From an uncultured Oscillospiraceae bacterium (GTDB lineage Bacteria > Bacillota > Clostridia > Oscillospirales > Oscillospiraceae), in contig CAAEUZ010000066.1 in NCBI GenBank assembly GCA_900759385.1, positions 1-5,260 of the forward strand: a DNA stretch of 5,260 nt. The letters are read 5' to 3'. A program made the translations under genes and the position numbers. Shown in pieces: positions 5,240-5,260 of the stretch (its first letter is position 1; the number at the start of each line of letters is the position of its first letter). The notes beneath the pieces were generated by a model that worked only from the letters and a program-made list of their open reading frames with translations, was not told where the DNA came from and did not search any database.

Positions 5240-5260
5240 CCTCTGTATCCGCCGCGCCCC

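Overview
The window reads as GC-rich chromosomal DNA of an anaerobic Gram-positive bacterium, most likely a gut Clostridia member of the Oscillospiraceae type. This is inferred from strong purine-rich ribosome binding sites (AGGAGAGG, GGAGG), TTG starts, GC-rich third codon positions and an oxygen-sensitive flavin/iron-sulfur enoate-reductase-like enzyme. No taxonomic marker gene is present, so the assignment is tentative.

Layout: (1) 1-249, the C-terminal 82 residues of an aldo/keto reductase on the + strand, cut by the window edge. (2) 250-886, about 640 bases without an intact gene. It holds a very strong 20-bp perfect hairpin (597-642), a smaller hairpin (482-508) and a possible decayed C-terminus of a LysR-type regulator on the - strand (about 315-546). 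(3) 887-2155, a - strand SLC13/DASS-like anion permease of 422 residues. (4) 2200-2233, a perfect 15-bp intercistronic hairpin. (5) 2246-4228, a - strand 660-residue FMN/4Fe-4S/FAD reductase of the old-yellow-enzyme / 2-enoate reductase type. (6) 4229-4336, a compact divergent control region. (7) 4337-5239, a + strand LysR-type regulator of 300 residues.

The last three genes form one logical unit: a LysR regulator transcribed away from an enoate-reductase-like enzyme that is followed by an organic-anion permease. The most economical reading (inference) is a substrate-induced import-and-reduce cassette. The permease brings in an unsaturated organic acid, the enzyme reduces its activated C=C bond with NAD(P)H, and the regulator senses the acid or product. 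The substrate cannot be read from the sequence. The enzyme is not a plain copy of FadH, and the permease carries altered versions of the family's SNT motifs, so the cassette may handle something other than the textbook substrates.
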